DNA from: an uncultured Gammaproteobacteria bacterium
Lineage (GTDB): Bacteria > Pseudomonadota > Gammaproteobacteria > Francisellales > CACEW01
Direction: 5' to 3'
Length of the DNA: 53,168 nt
NCBI GenBank assembly: GCA_902563055.1
Contig: CACEWE010000009.1
Location: 1-53,168 of the forward strand
Part shown: one piece after another, positions 9,809-20,500 of the stretch
Layout: each line of letters opens with the position of its first letter
Numbering within the stretch: the stretch's first letter is position 1
Notes under the pieces: generated by a model
The model's input: only the letters and a program-made list of their open reading frames with translations
What the model was told of the DNA's origin: nothing
Databases searched by the model: none
Position numbers and translations under genes: made by a program

Positions 9809-10969
9809 ATGAATTTACACGAATATCAGGCAAAAGATCTTTTTGCACAGTATAACTTACCAGTATCTAAAGGTTATGCAGCTAGCAATGCTCAAGAGGC
9901 AGTAGAAGCCGCTGAAAAAATTGGCGGTGATAAATGGGTTGTTAAGGCCCAGGTGCATGCTGGCGGCCGTGGTAAAGCCGGTGGCGTAAAGCTGGTGGAC
10001 AACACCCAGGCGATTGCAGATTTTGCAGATAAAATGATTGGAACGCGTTTGGTAACTTTTCAAACGGATGCTACAGGTCAGCCTATTGATAAAATTTTAG
10101 TAGAGTCTTGCACAGATATTGCAAAAGAATTGTATCTTGGTGCGGTTATCGATAGAAGCTCACGAAGAATTGTTTTTATGGCATCTACTGAAGGTGGGGT
10201 TGAAATTGAAAAAGTTGCAGAAGAAACCCCTGAGAAAATTTTTAAAGCAGCGATAGATCCTTTGGTTGGTCCTCAGCCCTATCAAGGTCGTCAATTGGCC
10301 TTTCAATTAGGTTTAGAGGGCGTGCAAGTCAAAGAATTTGTGGCTATTTTTATGGGTCTAGCGACCATGTTTACAGAAAGAGACATTGCGCTTATTGAGG
10401 TTAACCCATTGGTTATAACTACTGAGGGACATTTGCATTGTTTAGATGCGAAATTAAGCATTGATTCTAATGCGCTTTATCGTCAAAAGGCACTTGCAGC
10501 ATGGAGTGATCCTTCACAAGATGATCCACGTGAGCAGCGAGCAGCACAATGGGATTTAAACTATGTTGCCTTAGAGGGCAATATTGGTTGTATGGTTAAT
10601 GGTGCAGGTCTTGCGATGGCAACCATGGACATCATCAAGCTTCATGGCGGAAACCCAGCAAACTTTTTAGATGTTGGTGGCGGGGCTACTCAAGAGCGCG
10701 TTGCTGAAGCCTTTAAAATTATTCTCTCTGATGATCAAGTTAAAGGTATTTTGGTAAATATTTTTGGTGGTATTGTCCGTTGTGACATGATTGCCAAAGG
10801 TATTATTGCAGCCGTTGAGGAAGTGGGTGTAAGCATTCCAGTCGTTGTGCGATTAGAAGGAACCAACAGCGAAGCAGGGCGTGAACTACTTGCTCAGAGC
10901 GATTTAAATATTACTGCTGCAGAAAGCTTAACCGGCGCGGCAAAAGAAATGATAGCATTGACAGCGTAA
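9809..10969 (+). CDS. sucC: Succinyl-CoA synthetase beta subunit
   Basis: The beta subunit binds the nucleotide and, with SucD, interconverts succinyl-CoA and succinate with substrate-level phosphorylation in the TCA cycle. At 386 residues it is the normal length. The N-terminal ATP-grasp domain begins [12 protein letters not shown] and has the [15 protein letters not shown] signature at about 46-60. The C-terminal ligase domain carries the conserved [10 protein letters not shown]. sucD starts 12 bases after the stop, so the two are co-transcribed. The usual sucAB partners are not upstream; hypothetical minus-strand genes occupy that place. Confidence 0.97.
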   Translation: MNLHEYQAKDLFAQYNLPVSKGYAASNAQEAVEAAEKIGGDKWVVKAQVHAGGRGKAGGVKLVDNTQAIADFADKMIGTRLVTFQTDATGQPIDKILVESCTDIAKELYLGAVIDRSSRRIVFMASTEGGVEIEKVAEETPEKIFKAAIDPLVGPQPYQGRQLAFQLGLEGVQVKEFVAIFMGLATMFTERDIALIEVNPLVITTEGHLHCLDAKLSIDSNALYRQKALAAWSDPSQDDPREQRAAQWDLNYVALEGNIGCMVNGAGLAMATMDIIKLHGGNPANFLDVGGGATQERVAEAFKIILSDDQVKGILVNIFGGIVRCDMIAKGIIAAVEEVGVSIPVVVRLEGTNSEAGRELLAQSDLNITAAESLTGAAKEMIALTA

Positions 10970-10981
10970 GGAAGAAAAAAA

Positions 10982-11878
10982 ATGGCAATTTTAATTAACG
11001 ATCAAACCAAAGTAATTTGTCAGGGCTTTACTGGCAAGCAAGGCACGTTTCATTCTGAGACTGCAATAGAATATGGCACGAATATGGTTGGCGGTGTTAC
11101 GCCTGGTAAAGGTGGTCAAACGCATTTAGGTCTTCCAGTTTTTAACACGGTTGCTGAGGCGGTTGCTGCAACGGATGCTAGTGCTAGTGTGATTTATGTT
11201 CCAGCAGCGTTTTGTAAAGATTCTATCATTGAAGCTGCAGATGCGGGCATTGAGCTTATTGTTTGTATCACAGAGGGTATTCCTGTCTGTGATATGCTTG
11301 AGGTAAAGCAGTTTATAGAAGATAAAAATGCCCATGGCCACGTGGTGCGTTTAGTGGGACCAAACTGTCCTGGGGTGATTACTCCTGGAGCTTGTAAAAT
11401 TGGTATTATGCCTGGCTATATTCATCAGCCTGGTAAGGTTGGGATTGTGTCTCGTTCTGGTACCTTAACCTATGAAGCGGTATTTCAAACTACTCAGCTT
11501 GGTTATGGCCAAAGTACCTGTGTTGGTATTGGTGGTGATCCAATTCCAGGCAGCAATTTTATTGATATTCTCGCCTTGTTCCAAGAAGATCCTCAAACAG
11601 AGGCCATTGTTATGGTTGGTGAGATTGGTGGTAGTGCAGAGGAAGAAGCTGCTGAATTTATCAAAAATCATGTGACCAAACCTGTGGTGGCGTACATTGC
11701 TGGAGTAACGGCTCCTGCTGGTAAGCGTATGGGCCATGCTGGTGCCATTATCGCCGGTGGTAAAGGCACGGCTGATGAGAAATTTAAAGCACTAGAAGCT
11801 GCTGGGGTTACCACAGTGCGTTCCCCTGCACAAATGGGTGAGGCCTTGCAAAGTGTATGGCAAAAATCGCCTGCATAG
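10982..11878 (+). CDS. sucD: Succinyl-CoA synthetase alpha subunit
   Basis: The alpha subunit binds CoA and carries the phosphorylated histidine. It has 298 residues, a few more than the E. coli protein. The CoA-binding Rossmann part is at about 1-125 and includes [12 protein letters not shown]. The active-site GHAGAI motif places the phospho-histidine at residue 252. [10 protein letters not shown]-type and GIGGDPIPG segments are also present. AAGGA precedes the ATG. A short inverted repeat with a T run follows the stop. Confidence 0.97.
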   Translation: MAILINDQTKVICQGFTGKQGTFHSETAIEYGTNMVGGVTPGKGGQTHLGLPVFNTVAEAVAATDASASVIYVPAAFCKDSIIEAADAGIELIVCITEGIPVCDMLEVKQFIEDKNAHGHVVRLVGPNCPGVITPGACKIGIMPGYIHQPGKVGIVSRSGTLTYEAVFQTTQLGYGQSTCVGIGGDPIPGSNFIDILALFQEDPQTEAIVMVGEIGGSAEEEAAEFIKNHVTKPVVAYIAGVTAPAGKRMGHAGAIIAGGKGTADEKFKALEAAGVTTVRSPAQMGEALQSVWQKSPA

Positions 11879-11882
11879 TGCG

Positions 11883-11913
11883 CAATTTTGCTTGCTAAAA
11901 TTGAGGTTTTTTT
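11883..11913 (+). terminator. Weak intrinsic terminator after sucD
   Basis: CAATTTT (11883-11889) pairs with AAAATTG (11897-11903) around a seven-base loop and is followed by seven T residues at 11907-11913. The stem is almost all AT, so some read-through into acnA is likely. Confidence 0.5.
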
Positions 11914-11950
11914 GTAGGATAAGGCGTTTTTTATAGATGGAGAATTACGT

Positions 11951-14668
11951 ATGAGTCAAACCGATTCCGCCAAGTGGCAAACAGCCCTAAATTTAGACAA
12001 TGACGATCAAGTTATTGCCTATAGTTTAAAAAAATATGCCAAGGATACTTCCATTGGTTTAACGCGTTTGCCTTATGCCATTCGGGTCTTGTTGGAAAAC
12101 GCGATGCGTAATATTGATGGCTTTAAGGTCTGTGATCATCATATTCAAGCCATTGCTTCATGGGAAAGCAAGGCCGAAAAGCGTGCCGAAATTCCTTATA
12201 TGCCATCACGCGTGGTAATGCAAGATTTCACTGGGGTTCCTGCGGTGGTGGATATGGCTGCAATGCGTGATGCTTTTGCGAAAGAAGGTGGCGATCCGAA
12301 TAAAATTAATCCTATGGTTGATACTGCATTGGTGATTGATCATTCTGTTCAAGTAGATCATTTTGGATTTAACCAGGCTCTGCAAAAAAATGTTGCTTTG
12401 GAGTATGAGCGTAATAAAGAGCGTTATGGCTTGCTAAAATGGGCGCAAAGCACCTTAAACAATTTTGCAGTGGTTCCTCCAGGTATGGGTATTATTCACC
12501 AGGTTAACTTAGAATATTTAGCCCAGGTGGTGATGACTAAAAACCACGATGGAGTAGGGAAGGTTGCATACCCGGACACATTAGTTGGTACGGATTCACA
12601 TACCACCATGATTAACGGTATTGGTGTAATGGGTTGGGGTGTTGGCGGCATTGAAGCAGAAGCGGTCATGCTTGGTCAGCCTTACTACATGATTCTCCCT
12701 GATGTGATTGGCGTAAAATTAACCGGTTCTTTATCTGAAGGGGTAACGGCCACTGATATGGTTTTACATATTACCCATATCCTACGCTCGTATGGCGTAG
12801 TAGGTAAGTTTGTTGAATTCTTTGGTGATGGGGTGGCAAATTTAACCCTAGCTGATCGGGCTACTATTGCCAATATGGCACCAGAATATGGTGCGACTAT
12901 GGGCTTTTTCCCGGTTGATCGTCAAACCCTTGATTATCTAGAACAATCTAACCGAGGTCATTTAAACGATATGGTTGAAAAAGTTCTTTCTGAACAGCTC
13001 TTATATCGTGATCAGGCTGAAGAAGAGCCTGAGTATACAGACGTTATTGAAATCAACTTAAGTGAGATCGATGCAGCACTTGCCGGTCCCAAGCGTCCTC
13101 AAGATCATGTTTCTTTGCATCAGCTAAAAACATCATTTGAAGAATCTTTAGGAACTCCTGTCAAAGAAGGAGGTTTTGAAGTTTCTGATGCGGATAAAGG
13201 CCAAAGCGTAAGCATTACCTTAGATGGTGAGCAATATGAAATTAACCATGGCACCATGGCTATTGCGGCCATTACTTCTTGTACCAATACTTCAAACCCA
13301 TACGTTATGATGGGTGCGGGTTTACTAGCTAAAAATGCGGTGATGAAAGGTTTATCTGTGAAGCCATTTGTTAAAACATCCTTAGCGCCTGGTTCACAGG
13401 TGGTTACTGACTATCTTACAAAGGCGGGTTTGTTAAGTTATCTTGAAGACTTAAGTTTTAATATTGTTGGATATGGTTGTACTACGTGTATTGGTAATAG
13501 TGGTCAGTTGATTCCTGAAATGATAGAAGCGGTGAGCCAGAACAATTTAGTAGTAGCCTCGGTTTTAAGTGGTAATCGTAATTTTGAAGGGCGGGTTAAT
13601 CCGCATGTTAAAGCCAATTATCTAGCCTCACCAATGTTAGTAGTTGCCTATGCAATTGCGGGCCGGGTAGATTTTGATTTAGAAAAAGAGCCACTTGGTG
13701 AAAGTCCAAATGGTGAGCCAGTATATTTAAAAGATATTTGGCCTAGTAACGCTGATATTGATGCTTTAGTGCATCAAACCATCAAGCAAGATATGTTCCA
13801 AGATCGTTATAAAACCATTTTTGATGGTACAGATGATTGGAAATCACTGCATGTGCCAGAGGGTGATCAATTCAAATGGAAGCAATCTTCTAGTTATATT
13901 CGTTGTCCTTCCTTCTTTGATCAATTTGCTCACTATAAGGGTCCAAGTGACATTGTGGATGCAAGGGTTTTAATTAAGGTCGGCGATAGTGTGACCACTG
14001 ACCATATTTCTCCAGCGGGTGCTATTTTAAATACTTCTCCTGCCGGGCGTTATTTACAAGAGCGTGGGGTGAGTGTTAGTGATTTTAACTCCTATGGTTC
14101 GCGTCGTGGTAATCATGAAGTGATGATGCGTGGCACATTTGCGAATGTGCGTTTGCGAAATCAGCTTGCCGATGGCAAAGAGGGTTGTTTTACCCGTTAT
14201 ATTCCAGAAAATGAAATTATGAGCGTTTATGATGCATCGCGTTTGTATCAAAAGTCTCAAACGCCACTAGTGGTTTTAGCGGGCAAAGAATATGGTACGG
14301 GTAGTTCGCGTGATTGGGCTGCAAAGGGTACCTATTTATTAGGTATTAAAGCTGTGATTGCAGAAAGCTATGAGCGTATTCACCGTAGTAATTTAGTAGG
14401 TATGGGCGTATTACCACTGCAGTATCTTGAAGGTCAATCGGCAAGTAGTCTTGGTTTAGATGGCACGGAGGTCTTTACGATTCGTGGTTTGCGTGATTTA
14501 TCAGTTGGTCAGCAATTAACCGTTCAGGCGCGCAGTGATGATGGAACTCTAACAGAGTTTCAGGTTAAGGTACGTTTAGATGGTGCGGTGGAGCTAAGCT
14601 ACTATCAAAATGGTGGTATTTTGCAGACCGTATTAAAAAATATGCTTAAAGTGAAGGAGACAGCTTAA
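11951..14668 (+). CDS. acnA: Aconitate hydratase A
   Basis: Interconverts citrate and isocitrate in the TCA cycle using a [4Fe-4S] cluster. The protein has 905 residues, as expected for the AcnA/IRP-type family. Cluster ligands are visible at C444 (SCTNTSNPY) and at C510 and C513 (GCTTCIGNSG). The C-terminal swivel domain has the KEYGTGSSRDWAAKG signature. The stop overlaps the next start (TAATG), so the DUF3108 gene is translationally coupled. Confidence 0.97.
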   Translation: MSQTDSAKWQTALNLDNDDQVIAYSLKKYAKDTSIGLTRLPYAIRVLLENAMRNIDGFKVCDHHIQAIASWESKAEKRAEIPYMPSRVVMQDFTGVPAVVDMAAMRDAFAKEGGDPNKINPMVDTALVIDHSVQVDHFGFNQALQKNVALEYERNKERYGLLKWAQSTLNNFAVVPPGMGIIHQVNLEYLAQVVMTKNHDGVGKVAYPDTLVGTDSHTTMINGIGVMGWGVGGIEAEAVMLGQPYYMILPDVIGVKLTGSLSEGVTATDMVLHITHILRSYGVVGKFVEFFGDGVANLTLADRATIANMAPEYGATMGFFPVDRQTLDYLEQSNRGHLNDMVEKVLSEQLLYRDQAEEEPEYTDVIEINLSEIDAALAGPKRPQDHVSLHQLKTSFEESLGTPVKEGGFEVSDADKGQSVSITLDGEQYEINHGTMAIAAITSCTNTSNPYVMMGAGLLAKNAVMKGLSVKPFVKTSLAPGSQVVTDYLTKAGLLSYLEDLSFNIVGYGCTTCIGNSGQLIPEMIEAVSQNNLVVASVLSGNRNFEGRVNPHVKANYLASPMLVVAYAIAGRVDFDLEKEPLGESPNGEPVYLKDIWPSNADIDALVHQTIKQDMFQDRYKTIFDGTDDWKSLHVPEGDQFKWKQSSSYIRCPSFFDQFAHYKGPSDIVDARVLIKVGDSVTTDHISPAGAILNTSPAGRYLQERGVSVSDFNSYGSRRGNHEVMMRGTFANVRLRNQLADGKEGCFTRYIPENEIMSVYDASRLYQKSQTPLVVLAGKEYGTGSSRDWAAKGTYLLGIKAVIAESYERIHRSNLVGMGVLPLQYLEGQSASSLGLDGTEVFTIRGLRDLSVGQQLTVQARSDDGTLTEFQVKVRLDGAVELSYYQNGGILQTVLKNMLKVKETA

Positions 14669-15414
14669 TGAAATTGCCAAATGTAATAGCTTCTGCTGTG
14701 GTGCTGGCCATGGGCGTATCTACCATGATGGCCTGTGATGTAGCGGGTTTTAGCGCCAAGTATCAAGTGTTTAATAATCAAAAAAAAGCCATGGTAAAAG
14801 ATCTGGCCTTAGCACCTTCTGATCAGGGCTATCGCATAAGCAGTAGTTTTCCGGTTAAAATTGTTTTTGTGCGCAAAATGATTCGTCAAGAAGCCACTGG
14901 TCTGGTGGATTCTGCTTCAGGAAGTTTTAGTTTTAAGCCTTTGGCTATGGATAGTTACTTTGGGGATACCAAGGCGCAAAATATTATTTTTAATCAAGAT
15001 AAAAACCAAGTTGCGTTTTATCAAAAGGGCAAGTTGGAGCAATCTTTTGCTTTAAAAGATACCATGAGCGATCAACTAAGCATGCAATTAAAGCTAATGC
15101 GTGGGGCTATGGCTTATCAGCAAGACCCACAACAAAATACACTTTCTTTAAATGCTTTATTTTTAAGCCGATCTGGATTAGACCCACAAGCGTGGCAGTT
15201 TGATTTTTCCAAAGATACTTTAGATACGGCGCTTTTTGGTTCGGTATCTGTGATAAAAGTCAGTGGTACAAATCAAAAAAATACCGGTACTTGGTGGTTT
15301 GTTCCAAGTAAAGACTTTGTTTTAGCTCAAACAAAAATTACCGATCAAAAGGGTGATGTTATAGAAGAAAAGCTTTTGAGTTATAACAAAGATAAGACGT
15401 GTATTGTTTCTTAG
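14668..15414 (+). CDS. DUF3108-type exported protein
   Basis: A 248-residue protein with an N-terminal hydrophobic segment (residues 5-22) ending MMACDV. It is therefore exported, and cleavage next to Cys23 could make it a lipoprotein, although the box is not canonical. The mature part is rich in beta strands (FSAKYQVF, FSFKPLAMDSYFG, TGTWWFVPSKDFVLAQTKI), a pattern I associate with DUF3108 periplasmic proteins. Its first base is the last base of the acnA stop. The function is unknown. It converges on the permease gene with a four-base 3' overlap. Confidence 0.7.
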   Translation: MKLPNVIASAVVLAMGVSTMMACDVAGFSAKYQVFNNQKKAMVKDLALAPSDQGYRISSSFPVKIVFVRKMIRQEATGLVDSASGSFSFKPLAMDSYFGDTKAQNIIFNQDKNQVAFYQKGKLEQSFALKDTMSDQLSMQLKLMRGAMAYQQDPQQNTLSLNALFLSRSGLDPQAWQFDFSKDTLDTALFGSVSVIKVSGTNQKNTGTWWFVPSKDFVLAQTKITDQKGDVIEEKLLSYNKDKTCIVS

Positions 15415-16985
15415 CCTTTAAGGCTTTGCATGTGATAATTAAAATTTTCAGCGCTTTGGCTGGCGCTATATGTTTGTGAAATAGCCCATTGAAAGCTAAT
15501 CATGCTAATAAGGAAAATGGCGCTGATATCGCTACCACCTTTTAGGATATGCATGCCACCATAGCGTCCGAGATAGCTAATAATGAGCATGCTAAACAGA
15601 TAGAAAATCAACCACAGGCCTTTTTGTAGATCTAGGGTTTTAAAGGCGCTAAAGCCTTTATTCCATAATAGGTATCCATAGCCAATAAGCAGGCACAGCA
15701 TCATTTTGCTGATAATGGCAAAGGTGCTCCAGTAAAGCAGTAAGCTACAGATAAAAAACGCAGCGCGGGTAAAGAGGCGATAATAGGGTACTTTAAAAGG
15801 GCGGGCAAGATCTGGCATTGCTTGGCGCAAGGATGCGCAGCTAATGGGGCCAATAAGGTAGGCCAGTACAAAGCAAGAAACCAAAAAGCTTACCATTTGG
15901 TGCCAACCCGGGAAGGGTAGGAAAAAGAGCATCCCAACGATAAAGTTGACTAAAAGTGCGCCGTAGGGCATGCCGTGGTGATTGGTTTTTGCATTGAAGG
16001 GGTGCATATAGCCATTATCGACCATGCCGACATTAATTCTAGCGCTTGATGCGGTATAGATTAAGGCGGTGCCAATCGGGGAGAGGGTGGCTTGGAGGTA
16101 AATAAGTGGTAAAAGTGCTAAAAGTCCGGCATTCATTAAAAGCCCTGCCAGGGGACCGGATTGGCCTTTAAAGGAGAGGTGGTGGTAGCCATTAGCAAGA
16201 TCACTTGGGCTAAGCGAGCCCATAAAGGCTAGTTGGGTTAGGCTATAGATGATAATAGCAAGGATCATGGCGCTGATAATAGCAAAAGGGATAGCTTTTT
16301 GGGGGTTTTTAGCATCGCCTGCAAGTTGAATAACCGGGCTAAAGCCGATATAGGAAAAAATAATACCTGCCTCAGGTAGGGCTTTAAAGGTTCCATGTAG
16401 GTGGCTTGGTATCAGTGTTGAAAGATGCAGGGTATGCATGGAGAAGGGGCCGATAAACAAGGCTGCAATGATAATAAAGGGAATAATAATTTTAATGCAG
16501 GAAAGTACATTGGCGCTTTTATTAAAGAGTTTAACCCCGTAGTAGTTTAACAGGCACATAGCTCCCATAAGGGCGGTTGCAACCAGTATGCCAAGTTTAC
16601 TCAACTGGGGGTGTTCGTGACTGAGGTTTACAAGGCCGGGGATAAAGGTGCTTAGGTATTGCAGGGCGGCCATGGCTTCAATGGGGGCAACCATCAAGGA
16701 GGCGAGCCAAGAGATCCAGGCGATGCTAAAGCTGGTAAAAGTTCCGTGGGTAATTTCTGCAAAGCGCACCATTGAGCCCGAAAGCGGAATAAGGGTAGCA
16801 AGCTCGGCAAAGGTTAGGGCGATAATGCTCATTAAAACCCCGCCGATGACCCAGGCCAGTACCGCACCGCTGCCAGCAATTTTGGCTGCATATAGTGGGC
16901 CTAGCAGCCAGCCAGAGCCAATAATGCCACCGATGGCGGTTAAAAGGAGCGTCCAAGGACTAATGCCACGCTGCATTTTGTACAT
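15411..16985 (-). CDS. APC-superfamily amino acid permease
   Basis: A 524-residue integral membrane protein with at least 12 hydrophobic spans. The APC signature is present at the first span (LLTAIGGIIGSGWLLGP), which forms the substrate and ion site. A FSYIGFSPVIQLAGDAKNPQKAIP segment matches the span-6 and loop motif of amino acid transporters. Substrate cannot be read from sequence; it is not LysP-like. The start could be M1 or M4 (MYKMQRG). The gene stands alone between convergent and divergent neighbours. Confidence 0.85.
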   Translation of the reverse strand: MYKMQRGISPWTLLLTAIGGIIGSGWLLGPLYAAKIAGSGAVLAWVIGGVLMSIIALTFAELATLIPLSGSMVRFAEITHGTFTSFSIAWISWLASLMVAPIEAMAALQYLSTFIPGLVNLSHEHPQLSKLGILVATALMGAMCLLNYYGVKLFNKSANVLSCIKIIIPFIIIAALFIGPFSMHTLHLSTLIPSHLHGTFKALPEAGIIFSYIGFSPVIQLAGDAKNPQKAIPFAIISAMILAIIIYSLTQLAFMGSLSPSDLANGYHHLSFKGQSGPLAGLLMNAGLLALLPLIYLQATLSPIGTALIYTASSARINVGMVDNGYMHPFNAKTNHHGMPYGALLVNFIVGMLFFLPFPGWHQMVSFLVSCFVLAYLIGPISCASLRQAMPDLARPFKVPYYRLFTRAAFFICSLLLYWSTFAIISKMMLCLLIGYGYLLWNKGFSAFKTLDLQKGLWLIFYLFSMLIISYLGRYGGMHILKGGSDISAIFLISMISFQWAISQTYSASQSAENFNYHMQSLKG

Positions 16986-17533
16986 CTTAGGGTTTTAAAG
17001 GGCGAGATTATACAATAAATTTATAAACATATCAAGCTTATTTGATTTTATCGATGATGGAAAAGATGAGGCTTTGCTAGGGAGTTTAACTTGGGCCTTA
17101 TGGTATGGAATCTTAGGATCAGATGGGACAATTTTTGTTTTTATGTGGGTCTAAGAATGCTTGTTAGTGGTGTTTTTTGTCAAAAATGCCTCGTTTTTGC
17201 TTATTTTGTCCATCGCTTGATTGCAAAAAAACCTGTACAAATATAAATAAAATAGAAATCTTTTTACGCACCCATGCATGTTTAGTGATGCTTGAAAATC
17301 GTAATCATACATCTTGGCCGGGCATGATAAATAAGCATATTTTTTTATTTTAAATTAATTCTATTGCTATATTTTTCTGCAGATTTAAGTGACTTTTTAA
17401 GACCTTATTTATGGAGTATTCTAGTGCTTTTGTCTTTATATCTTTTAGTTATTATATATTAAATTATGTTATTTTTTGTATTATTGAGATATTGATCTAT
17501 TATTAATGTAAAGGGGAGTGGAAGGAAATATAG
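16986..17533. other. Intergenic region upstream of the kinase-like gene
   Basis: A 548-base AT-rich region between divergent genes. It holds a promoter for the kinase-like gene at its right end and no convincing ORF, tRNA or terminator. Its length is larger than usual for this window and could hide upstream regulatory sites. Confidence 0.4.
17476..17503 (+). promoter_or_regulatory. Promoter for the kinase-like gene
   Basis: TTGTAT at 17476-17481 and TATTAT at 17498-17503 with a 16-base spacer put the transcript start near 17510. An AAGGA box at 17522-17526 then precedes the GTG start. Confidence 0.45.
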
Positions 17534-20500
17534 GTGGGTATAACTAAACAAGAAATAAGTGCTCTTTTGTTTCTTTTAAGGGGTAAAGGATGGGCGAAAG
17601 ACTACAATACAACTCCAGATGGAAGAGCGAGTTTGGGATATTTGTATAATACACTTGGCAATGTGCCTGCAAAAAAAAAAGTCGATGTAGTCAGGGAAAT
17701 TTATTTAGCATCAGGTTTATTAGAAGACCAAGAGATACTACAAAAATGTAAAGATCTACTTGGGATTACCGATAGTATAGAAAAAAAATGGAAGCGTATT
17801 CAGGTATACTTAAATAGTCGTCACGCCAATGAGTCTGCCTATGATACTCTAAAAGAACTTCAGCGGGAGCTTGCAGAAAAAATTGGTGAATATAACAAGT
17901 TAGATTTTAAAAAAAGGGAAATTGAACTATATAGATTTTTTGAGAGTGCTAGAGATCGCTTGGATGGAAAGGACTCAGATGTGTATAATCATCTACTTAA
18001 TTTAGATGCAGAAGATGAAGATGATAAGGGCAAGTTGTACGCACTTCATTTAGCTGGTTATATTCCATGGGACGATGCGTTTTATAGGAGTAGGCGGGTT
18101 GATCAAGGGAATAAGCTTGGACAAGGTTCTTTTAAGGTGGCCATGGAAGCGACTTACAAAAATACTTTGCCAGATCCAGATTTTGAATTTTTGAGAGAGA
18201 ATAATATAAACTTTGAAGACAAAACTATTGAATTCAGACATCAGCAAAAGAAAAAAGAGAGTCAACGAGAATACGTTGAGACGATGGCTAGAAATTCTGA
18301 TTCAGGCTATGACGAGTTGCGGGAATTAATTAATGAATATGCTAAAGAGGAGCAGCTTAGTGAAGCCTTAGAGAGAAAACAAAGTCTAAAATTTTCTCAA
18401 ACTGATTTAGAAAATCAAATAGCAAATGCATTACACAACAAGGATCTTAATACGCTACGCTTATTACAAAGCTCCGACAGAGAAACTAAAAAATTCTTAT
18501 TCGGCCAAGATGCGATGATCGATGAAGCTATCTTTAAACTTCATGAAGAAAATATGACAACTGCAAAACAGAATAAATTAATAGAGATAGACGATGATGA
18601 TATTGCTAGTGCTCGATTTAAGGTTATAAATCCATCGCATCAAATGGGCAGAAGCAGTCGGAGGTTTGCTTGTGGTTTTTTTGCTACATGTGCATGTGTA
18701 GCAGCTGGGGTTGTTTCAGGGGGCTTTGCGTGGGCGGCGCTGGGTGCTATAGCTGCCAAATATAGTGCTGCTACTGCGGTTGCGGCCTCAGTTGGCAACG
18801 TTGGTGGTGTTGTTGCTAGTGGTGTGGCGGTGTCTGCATTAAGTGGCTTAGCGGCATCTAAATTAGCTGAATATTCGCCAAATAAGAAAAAATCTATGTT
18901 ACAAAATATCGTTAAGATTGCAGGCATATCCAATCGTTCTATTCGAAAAACAAGAAGGTCATTGTTTCAGACTGCTTATTCACTGAAGCTTTGCATCAAG
19001 CAAGTAAATAAAAAAAGAAAAAAATTAGGCCTTAAAGAGCTTCATTGTGAGAATTATAGTGAATATGGTCCTAGTAAAATAGATGGCAACTGGGTAGCAG
19101 ACTCACAGCTTTCCTTGTTGGCAAATGCTGCCCAGGAAGTGGCTTTTGTGCAAGAGCAGCAAAAGCGTAGAGTATTGTTTTATAAAGGAATATTTAAAAA
19201 AACAAAGCAAGGCCGTAAAAGTAATCATGAATATATAAAACATTGTGAAAGTTGGGAATTTATTAAAAAATATTGTTCAATTGATAAGGGTATGAGAGTG
19301 GCGTTTAATGAGCTGCTAGACCATAACAAATTAATAAAGATAGATTCAAAAGAAATAGAAAAAATAAGTGAAATTGATAAATATACATCCTTATGGAGGT
19401 CTCTACTTGATAAAAAAATGAAAGAGCCTGCTTTAGAAACTTATGGCACAGATGCAGTAAGCTCGGATGAATTAGAACGTATGCAATTAACCTTGAAAAG
19501 TGCTACATTTTTACCAAAAAAACTTCATAGCAGTGAACTAAATCACATATATAAGTATTTTGAGGATGCATTAAGCTCTGAGCAAAAGAAGGCGGCTGGA
19601 ATAAGTGCATCTGATGATTCTGAAGCTGGGGGACCAACAAAAAGGAAAAAGTTAGATTATATTCAAAAAGCTTTTTCTTTATTAGAAAAGCAATATCGTA
19701 TTGATGCGGTGCGTGGAACAAAAAGACAAGAGCTTGTTAGCCAAACAGGCAAGAATAAGCTTAAACGTCTAGATGAAAAGTTTGCAAAAGATTTAGGGAA
19801 TTTAAGTGAAAATGCAGAAAGAAGACGCGTTTTAAATAATTTTCCATGGGCGACTTTGCAAGAATATCATAATCAAGGCATTGCGCATAATGATATTAAA
19901 CCAGATAATCTTTTTCTCGCTTTAGATGGGAATGTAGGAATTCTAGATTTTGGATTGCTTATAGAAGATGTATCTGATTCTGATGTAATAATTGGCGGGA
20001 CACCGGCGTATAGGAGTCCAGAATCTTGTGGTGAAAAAAAGGATAAATTCAGTATGGAAGATATACAAAAAAACGACTGTTATGCCATGCTGTTATCCGT
20101 GGCAGCAATTCATTTTGGTTCTAAACCAGGTGATAAAATATCTTCTGAAAATAATAAAATTCTAGCCGGACTTCAAGACGATTTTACCGGGCTAGTGTCA
20201 AAAAGAAAAATCATCCCTTTTTCATTGGAGATTGAGAAAGATAAGAGCCCCATGTCTTTGTGGTTAAATCGTATGATTGTTCCAACTACTAAAGATGATG
20301 AGCAGGATAATTTTAATGAAGATGCTGGATATCAAACGATGTCGGCTATAGAAATTGGAGAGCAACATAAACGGGTTAATAAGCTACAAGTGCTTTATGA
20401 TAAGATTAGGAACTTGTATCCTGAATATGAAATAGAACTAGAACAAACAGTGCCGATCAAAGATATTGTTAGCAAGATGGAAGAACAATTGAAAACTAAG

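Noticed and set aside
18640-18933. Minus-strand Ala/Pro-rich 97-codon frame
   Set aside because: It is the complement of the Gly/Ala-rich hydrophobic segment of the kinase-like protein.
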